NCBI GenBank assembly: GCA_012934845.2
Contig: WNNJ02000063.1
Span: 119,175-183,174, forward strand
DNA length: 64,000 nucleotides
Direction of reading: 5' to 3'
DNA from: Pomphorhynchus laevis
Lineage: Eukaryota > Acanthocephala > Palaeacanthocephala > Echinorhynchida > Pomphorhynchidae
Shown piece after piece: positions 1 through 11,766 of this stretch. Every line of letters begins with the position of its first letter. Positions within the stretch are counted from its first letter, which is position 1. Under the pieces are notes generated by a model. That model ran no database searches. It worked only from the letters and a program-made list of their open reading frames with translations, and had not been told where the DNA came from. Made by a program: the position numbers and the translations under genes.

Positions 1-401
1 TCAATTACACTTGGGCTTAACCTTTTATATGTGCAAGTTGTGTTGTTGTTCAACATGCTTTAATTTAAAAGTGGTCATGGAACGTGAGCTACGTTACGCT
101 AATATATGTTTATTTTATTAATTTTAAATTCATACATTTAAATGTAATTTAAAAATTTTGCATTTAATTAAATGAAACGTTTAATATTTAAATTGAATAG
201 TTTAATTATTATTTATGATAAATAAGTTACTTTCGATTTACTATATGGACTGTGAAACTTAAAAAATATATATTTTACTATAAAAAGATATATTCAGCTA
301 TGATATGTTTACATGCAATTTGTAAATTCAAATTAATGTAAATGTATAAATAAAATGCTTGCATTTTCAAATTAAATATTTTAATTTTTTGTGATAAATA
401 G
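1..401. other. AT-rich non-coding DNA upstream of the first visible vault-protein exon
   Basis: No coding signal on either strand. It ends at a 3' splice site (AG at 400-401), so it is most likely intron of the vault protein gene, whose 5' exons lie outside the window. Confidence 0.5.
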
Positions 402-3400
402 GTAAGTGATTTACTTTCTACTGATGCACTTGCTGGAAGGAGCGCCAGGATAACTGCTGGCGATCTGGTAACAAGGAAAAGTTACCAAGTTGTTAGTTTT
501 AAAATACCACATAACTCAGCTTCTCAAATCTATGACTATCGGCTAAACAAATCGCGGTAATTTACAATTTGTTTAGTTTCTAGCGGAATTTATTCATTTT
601 TAAGATATTTAAATTGCCTATGGGAGTATATGTCATTTATTAAATTAATGTCTTTAATTAACCATGAACATCTATTAAGGATATATTGACATATTTTTAA
701 ACGGATTATGCATCAACCTTATTCAATATACGAGCGAAAATGAGTTAAACTTTGATTCGTTCGATATCCAGGTGCTTGCGAGCTCCACGCTCTACTTCCG
801 GCCGGTTATGTTAATACTAATCTTGTAAATCTACCATTAACTGAAGTGACGGAACCAATTTGCGACTAATCCATTTATATGTAAAATAAAAAATGTTTTG
901 TTTAAAAAAATCTTTAAAAATTATTTTTTTTAAATAATGAAATATTAAATATATTCAAAATATTATATTATCCAAGTATATATTTGCATGTTTTACTAAG
1001 AAGATATCCTCTTCGTTCTTTGTGATCTTGTAGACGAGAAGACTTATGTTAGACGATATGCTGGATGTTCGTTGTGATTAATCGTTATGAAATTGAGGAA
1101 GTCAAAATTATTTGAAATTAGAATGTATATTATTAAAAATATACAAATATTTTTAATAAATATGTATATTTTTGTGCCAGCTATATTAATTTTTGTTTTT
1201 TTCCTCGTATTTTAAGCAGATTCGATTACCTGAGTATCGTTCAAGTTATTTGAATTAGAAGTAGTCGTATCTTTGTATTTAAATAATTCTGATTGTAGCA
1301 CGAATGTATATATTTATTTCGTAATTAAATATTGAATTTTTAAAACTTATTGAAATTTTTATTAAAAATTTAATATCAAATCAAAAAAGGCATTGTAAGG
1401 TTTTAGTGTCTACAAAAATGAATATTTAAATCTATTTCTTAAAATCTTTTCACATAAATGATAATTAAAAATGATTATTTTTAATAATTTAAATAATTAC
1501 ATTATATTTGATTAAGTGTGGTTTTCGGACCTGAACTAGTTATACTTGAACCTGATGAGCAATTTACCTTATTGAGTCTGTCTGCAGGAGTTCCAAAGCT
1601 AGCGAATTCGAGAAAAGCACTTTGTCTTCTTCTGGGACCAGATTATTTTGAAGATGTATTTACGATTGAGACCGCTGATCATGCTAGACTATCACTTCGC
1701 GTTAGTCTGAATTGGTTATTTTCTATCGATAAACAACCCGAGGAAGAGAAGGCACGTATATTCGCTTTGCCTGATTTCGTAGGAGACGTATGCTAAGTTG
1801 TTGCTTCGCGTATCAGAGGAGCAGTTTCATCAGTACCATTCGACCATTTCCATAAAGTAAGTTCTTCAATTAATATTAAAAGTTACTTTAATTAATATTA
1901 AAAGTTACTTAAAATATTAATATTGTTTCAATTGTTTAGCATTCAGCTGATATAATTCACCTGGCCGTTTTTGGTAAAAATGAGAATGGTGTTGTTAACA
2001 ACAGCTTCACATTTCCGCAGAACTTCTTAACAATCACGTCACTGGACATAATTTCTTTGGAACCAGTTGATCAAAAAACTCGAGATGCTTTGCAGCGAAC
2101 GGTCCAGCTGGCAATTGAGATTACGACCAATGCTCAAGAAGCTTCAGCAAAGTAAGTTTATTTTGTATTTTGCTGTTCCATGAAGTTATATTTATGTCCA
2201 TCACGTAATTAGGCATAATGATTTATACTAAAAATAATTCAAAGATAATGATTCATTTTATTTATATACTATACATTAAATTCTAAATTTTATCGATATA
2301 ATTTTATTTATTTGTAAAAATAAATACAAACGCTGAACTACTTCAAGTAATGTTTATGGCCACTGCCACATTTAGGTAGTGGCTGTGACCTAATAATTTA
2401 AAGATAATGTAAACAAGGAACAACGATGGAAACAATGGACAGCTCTGACGGAGCCCAACCCCTAAACAAAACGACTGAGACCTCCTGCCTCCGTATAAAA
2501 AGAGGCCTTACTTCCTGCCTAAGGCACGAACACAACTTTCACTTAGTTAGTGCATAGAGGCCACAGCTACAGCGAGGTAATGCATAACTATGTACTCCTT
2601 AAGTACCTCCCACAACCCATCTCGTTGATCCCGGTCGAACCATTCTCTAAATCCACAAAGTTGATGTGAATTAGTTGACTTACTCCCAGATGCGTTCAAT
2701 AATAGTTGAAAAAAGTGAAGAGCTGATCCGTAGTTCCTCGACCAGAACGAAAGTCACATTATGCCTCCTGCAACTGTCCGTCGACTAACGGTCGTATGTA
2801 ATCTTAATGATTTTTTTTATTTTTCATTAATTGCTAATGGTGAAATTCATTAAAAGAAATTATTAAAGATTACATATGACCGTTACTCGAGGGACCAACT
2901 TAATTAATTACTTAATTAAGTAATTAATTAAGAAAATATAATCTGTTTATATTAGTAACATATTAATATCCCTTTGGCGGCTTACCACGAGGATGGCCAA
3001 ATATGTGATTTGTCGGAAGTATAAATACATACAAAGAGTCTGTCGCTAAATCAAAAAAAAAGCAATCTAGATTGAGCTAGACGGAGAATACTGAGCAAAC
3101 TTGGAACTGTTATTGCTTGTGACTGGGCACTATAAAGAAAAGTATTGCAGCATGCGAATGCTCTTGTGATGTTCAATTAACGTCGAAATTAACATTGTTC
3201 AATTAATGTCGAAATTAACTTATTATGACTCATTAACTTATTAAAATTAACTTATTAGGAAATATTACATAAAATTATGTCATTATTTACTTCACTTTTA
3301 GACATGAAGCAATTCGACTACAACAGGAAGCTGAAGCAAGACAACTTAGACAAAGGCTTATTGATTCACTTGCTGCAGGAAAAGAAAAGAAATTACTTAT

Positions 3401-3875
3401 TTCACAAGAAGCTGAAAATGCTGAACTGGAAACATGCTGTCAATCAGTTGCTGAAGCTAAGAGTCAGGCACTTGCCGGAAAAATTGAAAAGGAATCTGCA
3501 CTTGAGCAGGTTAAATTGGAAATAGAGGCATTAAAAGTTCAAGCTTTAAATGAAATAGAGCAAATGAGAACTATTAAACAGTTGGAGGCTGAACACGTTA
3601 AACGAATGAACGACTTAGAGATAGAAAAGAATCAGAAACAATCTGAGATTGAAATCAACAAGTTCAAAGAACAGGTATTAGCTATCGGTAAGGAAACTCT
3701 TGTAGCAGTCGCAAATGCCGGACCTGAATTGAAGGTGAAACTACTTCAAGCTCTAGGACTACAATCTGCTCTAATTACAGATGGGACGAACCCTATAAAT
3801 TTATTTAATACAGCCTCTGGATTAATTGACGTAATCGAGAAAGATACTAAGTTAACAAAAATTAAACAAATTTAA
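402..3875 (+). CDS. MVP: Major vault protein, C-terminal half, four exons, one in-frame stop
   Basis: MVP is the main structural protein of the vault ribonucleoprotein shell. Exons are 402-556, 1517-1856, 1940-2151 and 3302-3875; phases match at every junction and all introns are GT-AG. The first exon ends the repeat region ([13 protein letters not shown], matching VPHNAAVQVYDYR of vertebrate MVP). The second opens with [16 protein letters not shown] and contains the [20 protein letters not shown] block. The third carries [20 protein letters not shown]. The last is the cap-helix coiled coil and ends with [16 protein letters not shown] and [11 protein letters not shown], the family's C-terminal signature. 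5' exons lie off the left edge. Oddity: codon 1794-1796 is TAA where relatives have Lys ([15 protein letters not shown]); homology continues without interruption on both sides. Either the allele is a pseudogene, the base is an error, or the stop is read through. Family identity is certain; functionality is not. Confidence 0.93.
557..1516 (+). other. Long MVP intron, nothing recognised
   Basis: AT-rich intron between the exons ending at 556 (donor gtaatt) and starting at 1517 (acceptor ttaag). A short GC-richer stretch at 765-810 has no recognisable coding content. No transposon ends seen. Confidence 0.5.
2340..2785 (+). other. GC-richer block in MVP intron with TATA-like motif, possible solo LTR-type fossil
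   Basis: This stretch is clearly richer in G+C than its surroundings. It contains a TATA-like motif (gtataaaaag at about 2495) followed by a run that could be a transcription start region. No long ORF and no second copy is seen in the window. The composition and TATA box would suit a solitary retroelement terminal repeat, but no matching termini or target duplication could be shown, so this is only a suggestion. Confidence 0.2.
2786..2885. repeat. Short foldback element in the MVP intron
   Basis: The 20-nt arm at 2786-2805 (TAACGGTCGTATGTAATCTT) is matched, inverted, by 2866-2885 with one or two differences. The intervening ~60 nt is T-rich. This is the layout of a tiny MITE or hairpin repeat. 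No ORF. Confidence 0.6.
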
Positions 3876-4012
3876 TATTTATTTTGATCTAATTTTTCAA
3901 TATTAATCAGTAAATATTAAAAGCGATGTAAAGGTCCATCTGCGCTAATTATGCTTCTTATGTAATGTGGCAATACATTACATCGTAGAATAATGACATT
4001 CAAACATCAAAA

Positions 4013-4215
4013 ATCGTTAACACAATAATCGTTCAATTGCTGTCGATTTTCTCATTATTTCGCTGCAAATAATCAATACATAAAGTCTAAATAAATCAAT
4101 AATCAATTCATAAAAGTCATTGTAGTCTAGAAATCAGCAAAGGTGGAAATTGTTAATAGTTTTAGTTAGACGTTAGTTTTGGTTATCCGTGTACCGTATT
4201 TAAAAATAAGATGTT
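4013..4215 (+). repeat. Dispersed repeat family G, copy 1
   Basis: It begins ATCGTTAACACAATAATCG, runs through a block with GCTGTCGATTTTCTC and TTTAGTTAGACGTTAG, and ends near ATAAGATGTTTATGTGATAA. The same order of blocks recurs at 5094-5277 and 6357-6565, with shorter fragments at 5870-5945 and 8270-8340. No coding capacity; type of element unknown. Confidence 0.75.
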
Positions 4216-4237
4216 TATGTGATAAAAACAACTTAAT

Positions 4238-4425
4238 AACTGAAAATAATACTAACTGAAATATCTACTTGTTAGTTATTTCTAAAACTAATTTTTTTTA
4301 AAATTAGGAAGTAACCATGGATGACTTGTTTGAGAAGAGCAATTAATTGAAAACATACTTAGGTTTTCAAATTGAAGGTTACTGAAAATAATACTAACTG
4401 AAATATCTACTTGTTAGTTTATAAT
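4238..4425 (+). repeat. Short direct repeat pair
   Basis: The block ACTGAAAATAATACTAACTG plus about 25 further matching bases occurs at 4238-4284 and again at 4379-4422. This is a local duplication about 140 bp apart in non-coding DNA downstream of MVP. Confidence 0.7.
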
Positions 4426-4954
4426 TTTATATATTATAGAACGATAAATATTTTATTTTCTTAAACTAATGTTGTATTAAATTTCACTAATTAAGTCAAG
4501 ATAAAGTCATTGAGTCCACTATACCAAAGAGCGAATAAATCTGGTTCGTAATCAGATTAATCTACACAAAGATCAAATGAATTAAAGAATTGAAGATGCG
4601 CTTTAGCAAATAAAATCAGAATGGAACCAAACTAATGGATAACATTTTTATATAAAGATATAAAAAGCTCATTTTATTGACATTAACAAGTTTAATAAAC
4701 AATTATTTGAAAATAACTTGCGAATAAATAAGAACTTACGAATCGAATAATTTAAATAAATCATATCAGATAACTGACTATATGTATTGTTAATTATTTA
4801 ACTATATTTTTTATAAATAAAGATAAATAATAAATAATTGGATAATGATTTTATACAATTTATATTTATATCAAATTAAAATTTAAAATTGAAATTTTAA
4901 AAAGGTCAATTATTATGAATTGAATAATAAATAATAGACGATGTATAAGAATAA

Positions 4955-5040
4955 GGAATATGGGTCATCAGGAGAACTGCTATGTTATCAGGTTTCGGTC
5001 TCTATTCATAGACCCAACATAGCGGCGAGGCCAAAAACAT
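4955..5040 (-). repeat. Repeat family E fragment, ribozyme-like core
   Basis: On the minus strand it carries GAGACCGAAACCTGATAACA and then CTGATGACCC, in the same order as the family E copies at 20541 and 43190. A GCTATGTT/AACATAGC pair brackets the core as in those copies. Diverged. Confidence 0.6.
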
Positions 5041-5093
5041 TACAATTGTGTTTTACATTACAACTAATCGCGAAATCGAATTGCTGAAAATAG

Positions 5094-5277
5094 CACTATC
5101 GTTAACACAATAATCGTTCAATTGCTGTCGATTTTCTCGTTATTTCGCTGCAAATAATCAATACATAAAGTCTAAATAAATCAATAATCAATTCATAAAG
5201 TCATTGTAGTCTAGAAATCAGGAAAGGTGAAAATTGTTAGTAGTTTTAGTTAGACGTTAGTTTTAGTGATCCGTTAA
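5094..5277 (+). repeat. Dispersed repeat family G, copy 2
   Basis: Nearly the same sequence as 4013-4195, including ATCGTTAACACAATAATCG and TTTAGTTAGACGTTAG. It differs by scattered substitutions and a one-base length change. Confidence 0.75.
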
Positions 5278-5479
5278 AATCAACTTAATTCATACAATCG
5301 CCTCATTTATGAATTCTAAAATTTAGAATTCAAAAATTTTAAAAATTCAAACTTGCTATTGATAAAAATAATGTAAATTACAACTAATAAATATATTAGT
5401 ATTATAAAATATTTCGATACTAATTTATTTATTTTAATATAATAACTATTGTTCAATGATACACTCGATGTGCTTTTAT

Positions 5480-5665
5480 ATTGTACAGAACGTTTAAACA
5501 TTGAGATAAGATAGATTAAAGATTATTTCTCACAAATGTTCGAGTATTGCAATAGTCCTTTCCTTTAATACTTGAAAACATACCACTTAAAGCATAACAC
5601 TTGAAAAGGACTATTGTAATAGTCGAAAACTTATTTTCTTTCTATGTTTAAACGCCCTGTACAAT
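5480..5665. mobile_element. Foldback MITE, copy 1
   Basis: Terminal inverted repeats begin ATTGTACAG and include GTTTAAACAT. The interior holds two complementary blocks around AGTCCTTTCC and GGAAAGGACT-like sequence. Structure and sequence match 14454-14633. Flanking DNA outside the inverted repeats is also partly shared in inverted orientation, so the true element may be larger. Non-autonomous; no ORF. Confidence 0.65.
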
Positions 5666-5869
5666 AAGAAAATTTGATTGTTATGAAATTTTGATATATT
5701 TTACTTTCGTAATTTATTGATTTCCATAAAAAATATCAACCAAATTAAGTTATGTCCCTGTATTTAATGCCCCATAACTCTAACCATTATAAATTATATA
5801 TATAAATCGTAGTTTAGATTTCCAACATTGTTAATAATTTAAATAAATGGTAGATGCTATTACGCGATT

Positions 5870-5945
5870 GCTATAATAATCGTTCAATTACTGTCGATTT
5901 TTTCGGTATTTCGCTGTAATATTTTCTTTTGAAATTCAGTTGTCG
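5870..5945 (+). repeat. Repeat family G, short fragment
   Basis: It shares AATAATCGTTCAATTACTGT with the longer G copies and then diverges into TTTCTTTTGAAATTCAG, which also occurs near 8320-8337. Confidence 0.55.
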
Positions 5946-6356
5946 GCTTTTATAATTCAAATTACAAAAATACAATTTCGTTTCATTGATTTACTGATTA
6001 TTATGCACATTACTATCTCATTCATCAAAATTATAATTTGTTCTAATAATTACTTATGAAACTAACATTGTAAACTAACATTTAGCACTGACTATAAAGT
6101 CGACAGGGTAGACATATAATTAAAATAAAACATCAAATACATAATGTAAATAACGTCTAGTCTAGAAATCGAATTGTTCAACCCAATTGAGCATACATTT
6201 GGTCATATCAAATATGAATGAAACTGATCACGTAGAAACTAAATGAAAATACAAAATGATCTTTGAGATTATTTAACTTTAAAATTATTCGAAAAGAACT
6301 TGAAAAATAGAAATTTCAAATAAATTTACATTACAATTAATCAGGAAATCGAATTG

Positions 6357-6565
6357 CTGAAAATAACGTTATCGTTAACACAATAATCGTCAATTACTAT
6401 CGAGTTTCTCGTAATTTCGTTGCAAATAATCAATACATAAAGTCATTTTAGTCTAGAACGCAGCATAAGTGGCACTTGCTATAAGTTTTAGTTAGACGTT
6501 AGTTATAATGATCCGTTTACCATATTTGAAAATAAGATGTTTATGTGATAAAAACAACTTAATTT
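6357..6565 (+). repeat. Dispersed repeat family G, copy 3
   Basis: Same block order as 4013-4215, ending with AATAAGATGTTTATGTGATA. It lacks about 25 bp in the middle compared with the other two. Confidence 0.7.
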
Positions 6566-6849
6566 GTGCAATCGCAACATTTATGTTGAATATAATGAAG
6601 GCATAATCTTAAATTGATATATTTAATTTTTATTTTGATTTTGTTTATCATTACGAAAAATTATTTCGTTAAATATAAAAATTTAAATATTAAACATTAC
6701 TGTTGATATTGACATTATTAGTGTTGACATTGGTATTCGTGTAAGAATTCTAACAAATAATCGAGAATTATTTTTATATTTGGACTATTAAAATATCAAC
6801 ACTAGATCTTGACATTTATAAATTAAATGAATAAATTATCAAAATATAT

Positions 6850-7135
6850 ACGCTACATTTTGGAATTGTTCGACTTCATCAGCTACTTATCCAATACCTA
6901 CGTTTCACGTTTCGGTTTTTTTAATGTTGACTGACGATCACTCGACTCATCTGAGGCGATTGATGGAATGTAAGACGAAAGTATTTCATTAAATCTGATT
7001 GTTAATAAATCAGATAAGTCGAATGATTGCTAGTCAACATTAACAAAACCGAAAACTTTAACGAAGGTATTGGATCAGTAGCTGATGAAGTTCACCAATA
7101 CTGAAATGTATCGTATTGCTATTGGCTTTAAAATA
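6850..7135. repeat. Repeat family A, foldback copy 1 (ribozyme-like arms)
   Basis: Two arms of about 110 bp lie head to head. The left arm (6850-6960), read on the minus strand, has CCGAAACGTGAAACGTAGG, then GTATTGG-type sequence, then CTGATGAAGTC. The right arm (7010-7130), read on the plus strand, has the same order with CTGATGAAGTTCACCAATAC. A similar foldback lies at 23150-23455. The arms carry the hammerhead core words in permuted order (see findings). Non-coding. Confidence 0.7.
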
Positions 7136-7471
7136 TAGGATTGAATCAAGGTGCAGAATAAAAATAGTAATCGAAATGATGTTAGAAATAAATGTATTAG
7201 ATAATTATTTATTAATTTGTAAAATTAGTTAATTTTCAAATAAATAAATACCGAAAGCATTATGCGAAAAGTGCTTTCGAGATGCATACGTCAATATTAC
7301 GAAAAAAGGAGTTTGAATTATTGGGTTGTCATATTGTATTTCACAATTTTGAAAAGATCTGGATATGTAAAATATTTGAAAGGCTTAAATCAATAACAAC
7401 TATTAAAAAACAATTATTAATTTCTGCATTTGAGTTAGAATAACAAAATAAATGAAGACACGATCTAAAAT

Positions 7472-7553
7472 CATGTGAATGTAATTTGAATTGTTTTGAA
7501 AAGCTTAAAGAAATACGAATGTAATACCTATGATTCTATAGAATTTCTTATAA
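7472..7553 (+). repeat. Direct repeat with 8155-8235
   Basis: The segment ATCATGTGAATGTAATTT followed by GAAAAGCTTAAAGAAATACG and GATTCTA occurs here and at 8155-8235, about 680 bp apart. No coding content is recognised. Confidence 0.65.
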
Positions 7554-7565
7554 AAATACTTATGA

Positions 7566-8270
7566 TTCTAGGTAAACAAGATCTTAATAGACATAGATGC
7601 GCATTGATCATTTTAAATAGCTAATAGCGACTCAAGCATCAACACAAATAAAAAATTAAACCACGTAAATGAACAAGGTCAGCTGAAATTTGCAGCCTTA
7701 TTGGATAGCATCTCAGACGACAAATCCTTGAGGACAAACAGAGAAAAGTAGTAAAGAAAATAAATATAGAGCAAGTTAAAATAAAAGCTGTAATAGAGGA
7801 GATCTCAAAAATAATATAGAAGAAATGCAAATCATCTATAAACCATGTAACGACTAAAATTTATTCTCCTAGTTATTGGCTCGAGTAAGTGAGGATAAAG
7901 GTTTATACATGATTAAAACGAATTTCAGTCTGGAATCTCATGTAGCTATGGATGGAACATATAATGTTCCATCTATAGCAAATGGAACATTTGCTATGTT
8001 CGCCTGAATGAAACGTGAACAGGCGTGTATACATCGAACCATTTTACAATAGTTCTATAAGATCATATTGATTTACTCACAGAAGTTAAAAAATTACTAA
8101 TAACGTTTCTGGTACTAAAAGGTATGAATGTAAAGGTACCAATGTGAAAGGTACATCATGTGAATGTAATTTCAATTGGTTTGAAAAGCTTAAAGAAATA
8201 CGAATGGAATATGATTCTATGATTCTGCATTTGTAAACACTTAATAATAATGGCCCGCGGCCGCAATGAG
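7566..8270. other. Non-coding stretch with a hairpin and the second copy of the 7472 repeat
   Basis: No gene recognised. 7941-7978 folds on itself (GATGGAACAT paired with ATGTTCCATC around a short loop), and AAATGGAACATTTGC follows. 8155-8235 repeats 7472-7553. An isolated GCGGCCGC lies at about 8257-8264. Confidence 0.5.
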
Positions 8271-9640
8271 TTTAATTCGATCAATTACTGTCTATTTTCA
8301 CGGTATTTCTCTCCGAATTTTTCTTTTGAAATTCAGAATTAACTATCACGAAATTTCTTGATTTATGTTTCTTCTTTTCTGGTATCATCGTTCTTTCGCG
8401 TTGATTATTATTGTTGTTATTGCAATTTTTGATCTTATACTCCAATCAATCTGTAAAACATGGTTTCCAAAGGTTACAGCGTTTAGTCACGAAATACAGT
8501 GACCTTTTTGGAATAAAACTTTTTTACTCACTTTTTGTTAATGTAAATTTATAAAAATCTAAAGAGATTGGTATTTATTTCTTTAAATTAAAATATTATA
8601 GTTTCTATGATATACAAACAGTTATCTCAACAGCTTATGTTCTAATGAAAGGTGGAAACTTAATGTTTATTAAAGTCAGCAATACTAATTGCATACGCTA
8701 AATTTACCCGAAATTTTATTTATTAAGACAATCTAAAGATAGATTTTATGATTCAATCACTGGATTGAATTGAATGAAGAATTTTACATCAAAATACTCA
8801 AGGTATTTTTCGAAAGAAGCGACAGCGAACTGGAAGGGGAAATGCATCAGATAGCAAAAGACTTTGCATATTTAAAAAATATAAGTTTTATGTATAAGTT
8901 TCAAGTATAATACTGAATTTAAGAGATTTGAATGCTAGTTATATATCGTGGCCTCTTAATAATTTAAAAAAATAGAAGTGTACATGAATATTAAATTTCA
9001 ATGTAAATAAAAAATTAAATTTCAAATTTTTGATATTAGTTTTTAATTGGCACGAATTTTTTATTTTTTTTAATTTATGGTACAGCTTAAATACAAAAAT
9101 ACCACTAATTCACCTTTAAGATCTATCATATCAACAATAAAAACTTCAATGTATAACATATCTAATCAACCGGCTATAGTAATCTAGCAAGTTATACCAA
9201 AATGATACTCGCTGAGCTCTACAAAATACCTGGATTTGTAAAGTCTGTTTAACGATAACCTTAAATTTGGTTTAAATATGTTAAAAAAATCCCTGGTAAA
9301 CTAGCTGGGAGCATCTAAATAGTACCATAGACAAATTGTAATATCTAAATAGTTAATATTTAAGTGATATAAGTAATAATATCTAATTAAAGATGTTTAA
9401 GTCATCCATTTTCTTAAATTTAGTAAATGTTCATTTATAGGAACAAAGGAAAATCAAAGAATAAAGGAATTAATATTTCAATAGCAACTGCCATCATCAA
9501 GAATAAAGAAAATTTCTACAGTTTTGAACATTAAAATATCGTAAACAGGTGTTTATATGATGTGTCTCGCTGCAATATGTATAAAAGAAAAAATACACAA
9601 CAAAAGAAAAAGCGATCAAACAGTAAAAACATCTTGTTGA
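8270..9640. other. AT-rich non-coding DNA
   Basis: A family G fragment lies at 8270-8340. Beyond that no ORF, repeat pair or transposon end was recognised. Confidence 0.45.
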
Positions 9641-9740
9641 GATATTTTCGGACCTCTTCGACTAACTTGTATTTTAGCTGGCCACATAATAGCTTCAGCT
9701 ATCAGGTCGCATTACGTCAGAAAGCATGCTGTCCAGACAA

Positions 9741-9797
9741 CTCAATAGGGCGGGACTCATCAGTGGACGTCCCTGTATTATCGTTGTTTCGTCCCTC
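9741..9797 (-). repeat. Repeat family D, ribozyme-like core
   Basis: On the minus strand GGGACGAAAC is followed about 22 nt later by CTGATGAGTCCC. GGGA and TCCC are complementary across the core (9792-9795 with 9752-9755). A weaker second pair, AATA..GGG with CCCTATT (9771-9779 with 9744-9750), interleaves with it. Only one copy is seen. GC-richer than its surroundings. Confidence 0.5.
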
Positions 9798-10121
9798 AGC
9801 AGGCACTATATCGTAAAAATATCACATAATAAAGCAAAACAAAACATTAACATTATCCACCTTAAGAACAAAAACAAAAATAAAACAGTAAAACACAAAA
9901 TGATAGCAATAATAAAATTGACCATAAAAAATTAACAACACAAAATCTAGAATGCAAACGGACTAAAACAAACAAAAAATAAAATAAAGATCTCGGATAT
10001 TACTATCCGTAGTGAAAGCAAAAAGACTAATTATATTTCAACTTAAGGTTATAGTCCAGTTTATTATTAGCCATTAAGTTAGACTAACGAGCCATTCAAA
10101 ATGCTTCTTCCATTATACGTG

Positions 10122-11043
10122 TTAAATAATTGCTTTCGTAAGACAACACAGTAGCGTTCTGAAAATCAGATGTATGATTAAGTGATGTGCACTGTTAAAC
10201 AATGGCACTGATAACAGTTCCTTTTTGTAGATTATAGACGTGTTGCATGATTCTTTTAGATAAGACCATCCGAAAGAGCACAATAAGTAACATCGTTTCA
10301 ACAAACAAGAAAGACATCATCAACATATCTAAACAACATTACAACCATCTTCATCTGGCATACAAAGTCATTTTCAACCCTTCTCATATATAGTTCTGCC
10401 AAAACAGATGCAAGAGGATTTTCCATAGCAAGGCCATTGATTTGGTGCCACAATTCGTCGTAAAAGACAAAATTGCACCTACTTGTTCACATCAGTAACA
10501 GCTTCTTCCAATCTTCCTTACAAAGTAGTAAATATCATCTGAGCTTTGCCCCAGTAAATCGGCAGCTATGTTAATACCATCCACAAGTGGAACATTAGTG
10601 TATAGTGAGGTCATATCCTCTGTAAACAATTTTAGGTTATCAGCATTATAATCACGAATAATCTGAGAAAAGTGAGGACCGTCTTTGATGAAGGAAAAAT
10701 GGTCTATAGTAATGTGGTTCCGCAACATCGAGACGACATACTTAGACAACTTGTAAGCAAAGGTAGCATATGAGACGACTATAGGTCTTCTATAATTGTT
10801 TTTCTTTTTGTCAGCCATCTTCCTATTCAATAGGATCCAATAAGTAAGTCGCAATAAGTTCAAATAATACCAAATCGCAAAAGAAGAAGACCAGGTAATA
10901 GTGTGTTTTTTTGCCACGAAATAAGAAAAAATTCTATTTTTTTTTCTTGAAAAAATGGAGTTGTCGTCACATCCCGATGGTCCTTCAATTAGCATTTTGA
11001 GAACAAACAACTTTTTTGGGAAAAGTTGCAAAGATCTGTTCAC
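10122..11043 (-). mobile_element. Penelope-like element reverse transcriptase, fossil
   Basis: The conceptual product carries RPIVVSYATFAYKLSKYVVS, DMTSLYTNVPLVDGINIAAD and, further on, GLAMENPLASVLAELYM and FRYVDDVF. These are the motif order of Penelope-like RTs (fingers, motif A, motif B, YVDD motif C). The copy is broken, with a few breaks, and its ends are not defined. The GIY-YIG endonuclease is not seen next to it. Old fossil. Confidence 0.8.
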
Positions 11044-11766
11044 ATTTTTTATTTCACGGAGAAATATTCGTTTTCATATATCGACAAACGTTTGTTGTCC
11101 TCTTGACTTGTTCTCGTCTTACTTGTAATTATTTAATTTATTTTTATTTATTTTTCTTTGCAATCGTTGAAAAACGGAAGTGGGTTAATAAAACTTATCA
11201 GATTAATATTATTAATATTATTATTTAATATTATTATCGAAGTAATGTGAAGTACTATCTTAATATTTTTATAATTCTATTATCTCATGGATCTCGCAAG
11301 GAAGAAAAATAATTTATTAAACTTTCGGAAAACTTTGTGTTTTTCTTCGGAATATTGAATTTTATCGAATTTGAATATCTGACCTTTACGCATTAACACT
11401 TAGTAGAATTTATTTCTTACTTTTCGATTTTAATAATTCCGGTTTATCGCAACTTCTTATACGGAATATATCGATCATTGTAAACGTTTTATTTGTCAAA
11501 ACTAATATATTTGTTATTGTAACATCAATTCATCGAAACAGGTTTCCTGATCAATAAAAATTATACTCATGTATGTTTGTATCCAAGGATCCAAGGAAAT
11601 ATTATTTATATTATATTATATTATAATATAATATTATATTTATTTAATATTATATTATATAAATTAATTGTTTTTAGTGAATACAAAGAAATACTCGTTA
11701 TAAATTAATTTAGTTTTTTCTAAATCAAAGTAAATTCGTATTTTAACATTTACAATAGAAATTAGT
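11044..11766. other. AT-rich non-coding DNA
   Basis: Between the PLE fossil and the 3' end of the MGCC gene. It includes a self-complementary (TATA)n-like run at 11600-11665 and no recognised gene. Confidence 0.45.

Noticed and set aside
6870-6920. Family A arm as a normal contiguous hammerhead
   Set aside because: The core words are in the wrong order and no stem I closes between the putative GTA cleavage triplet and CTGATGA. I keep it only as ribozyme-like.
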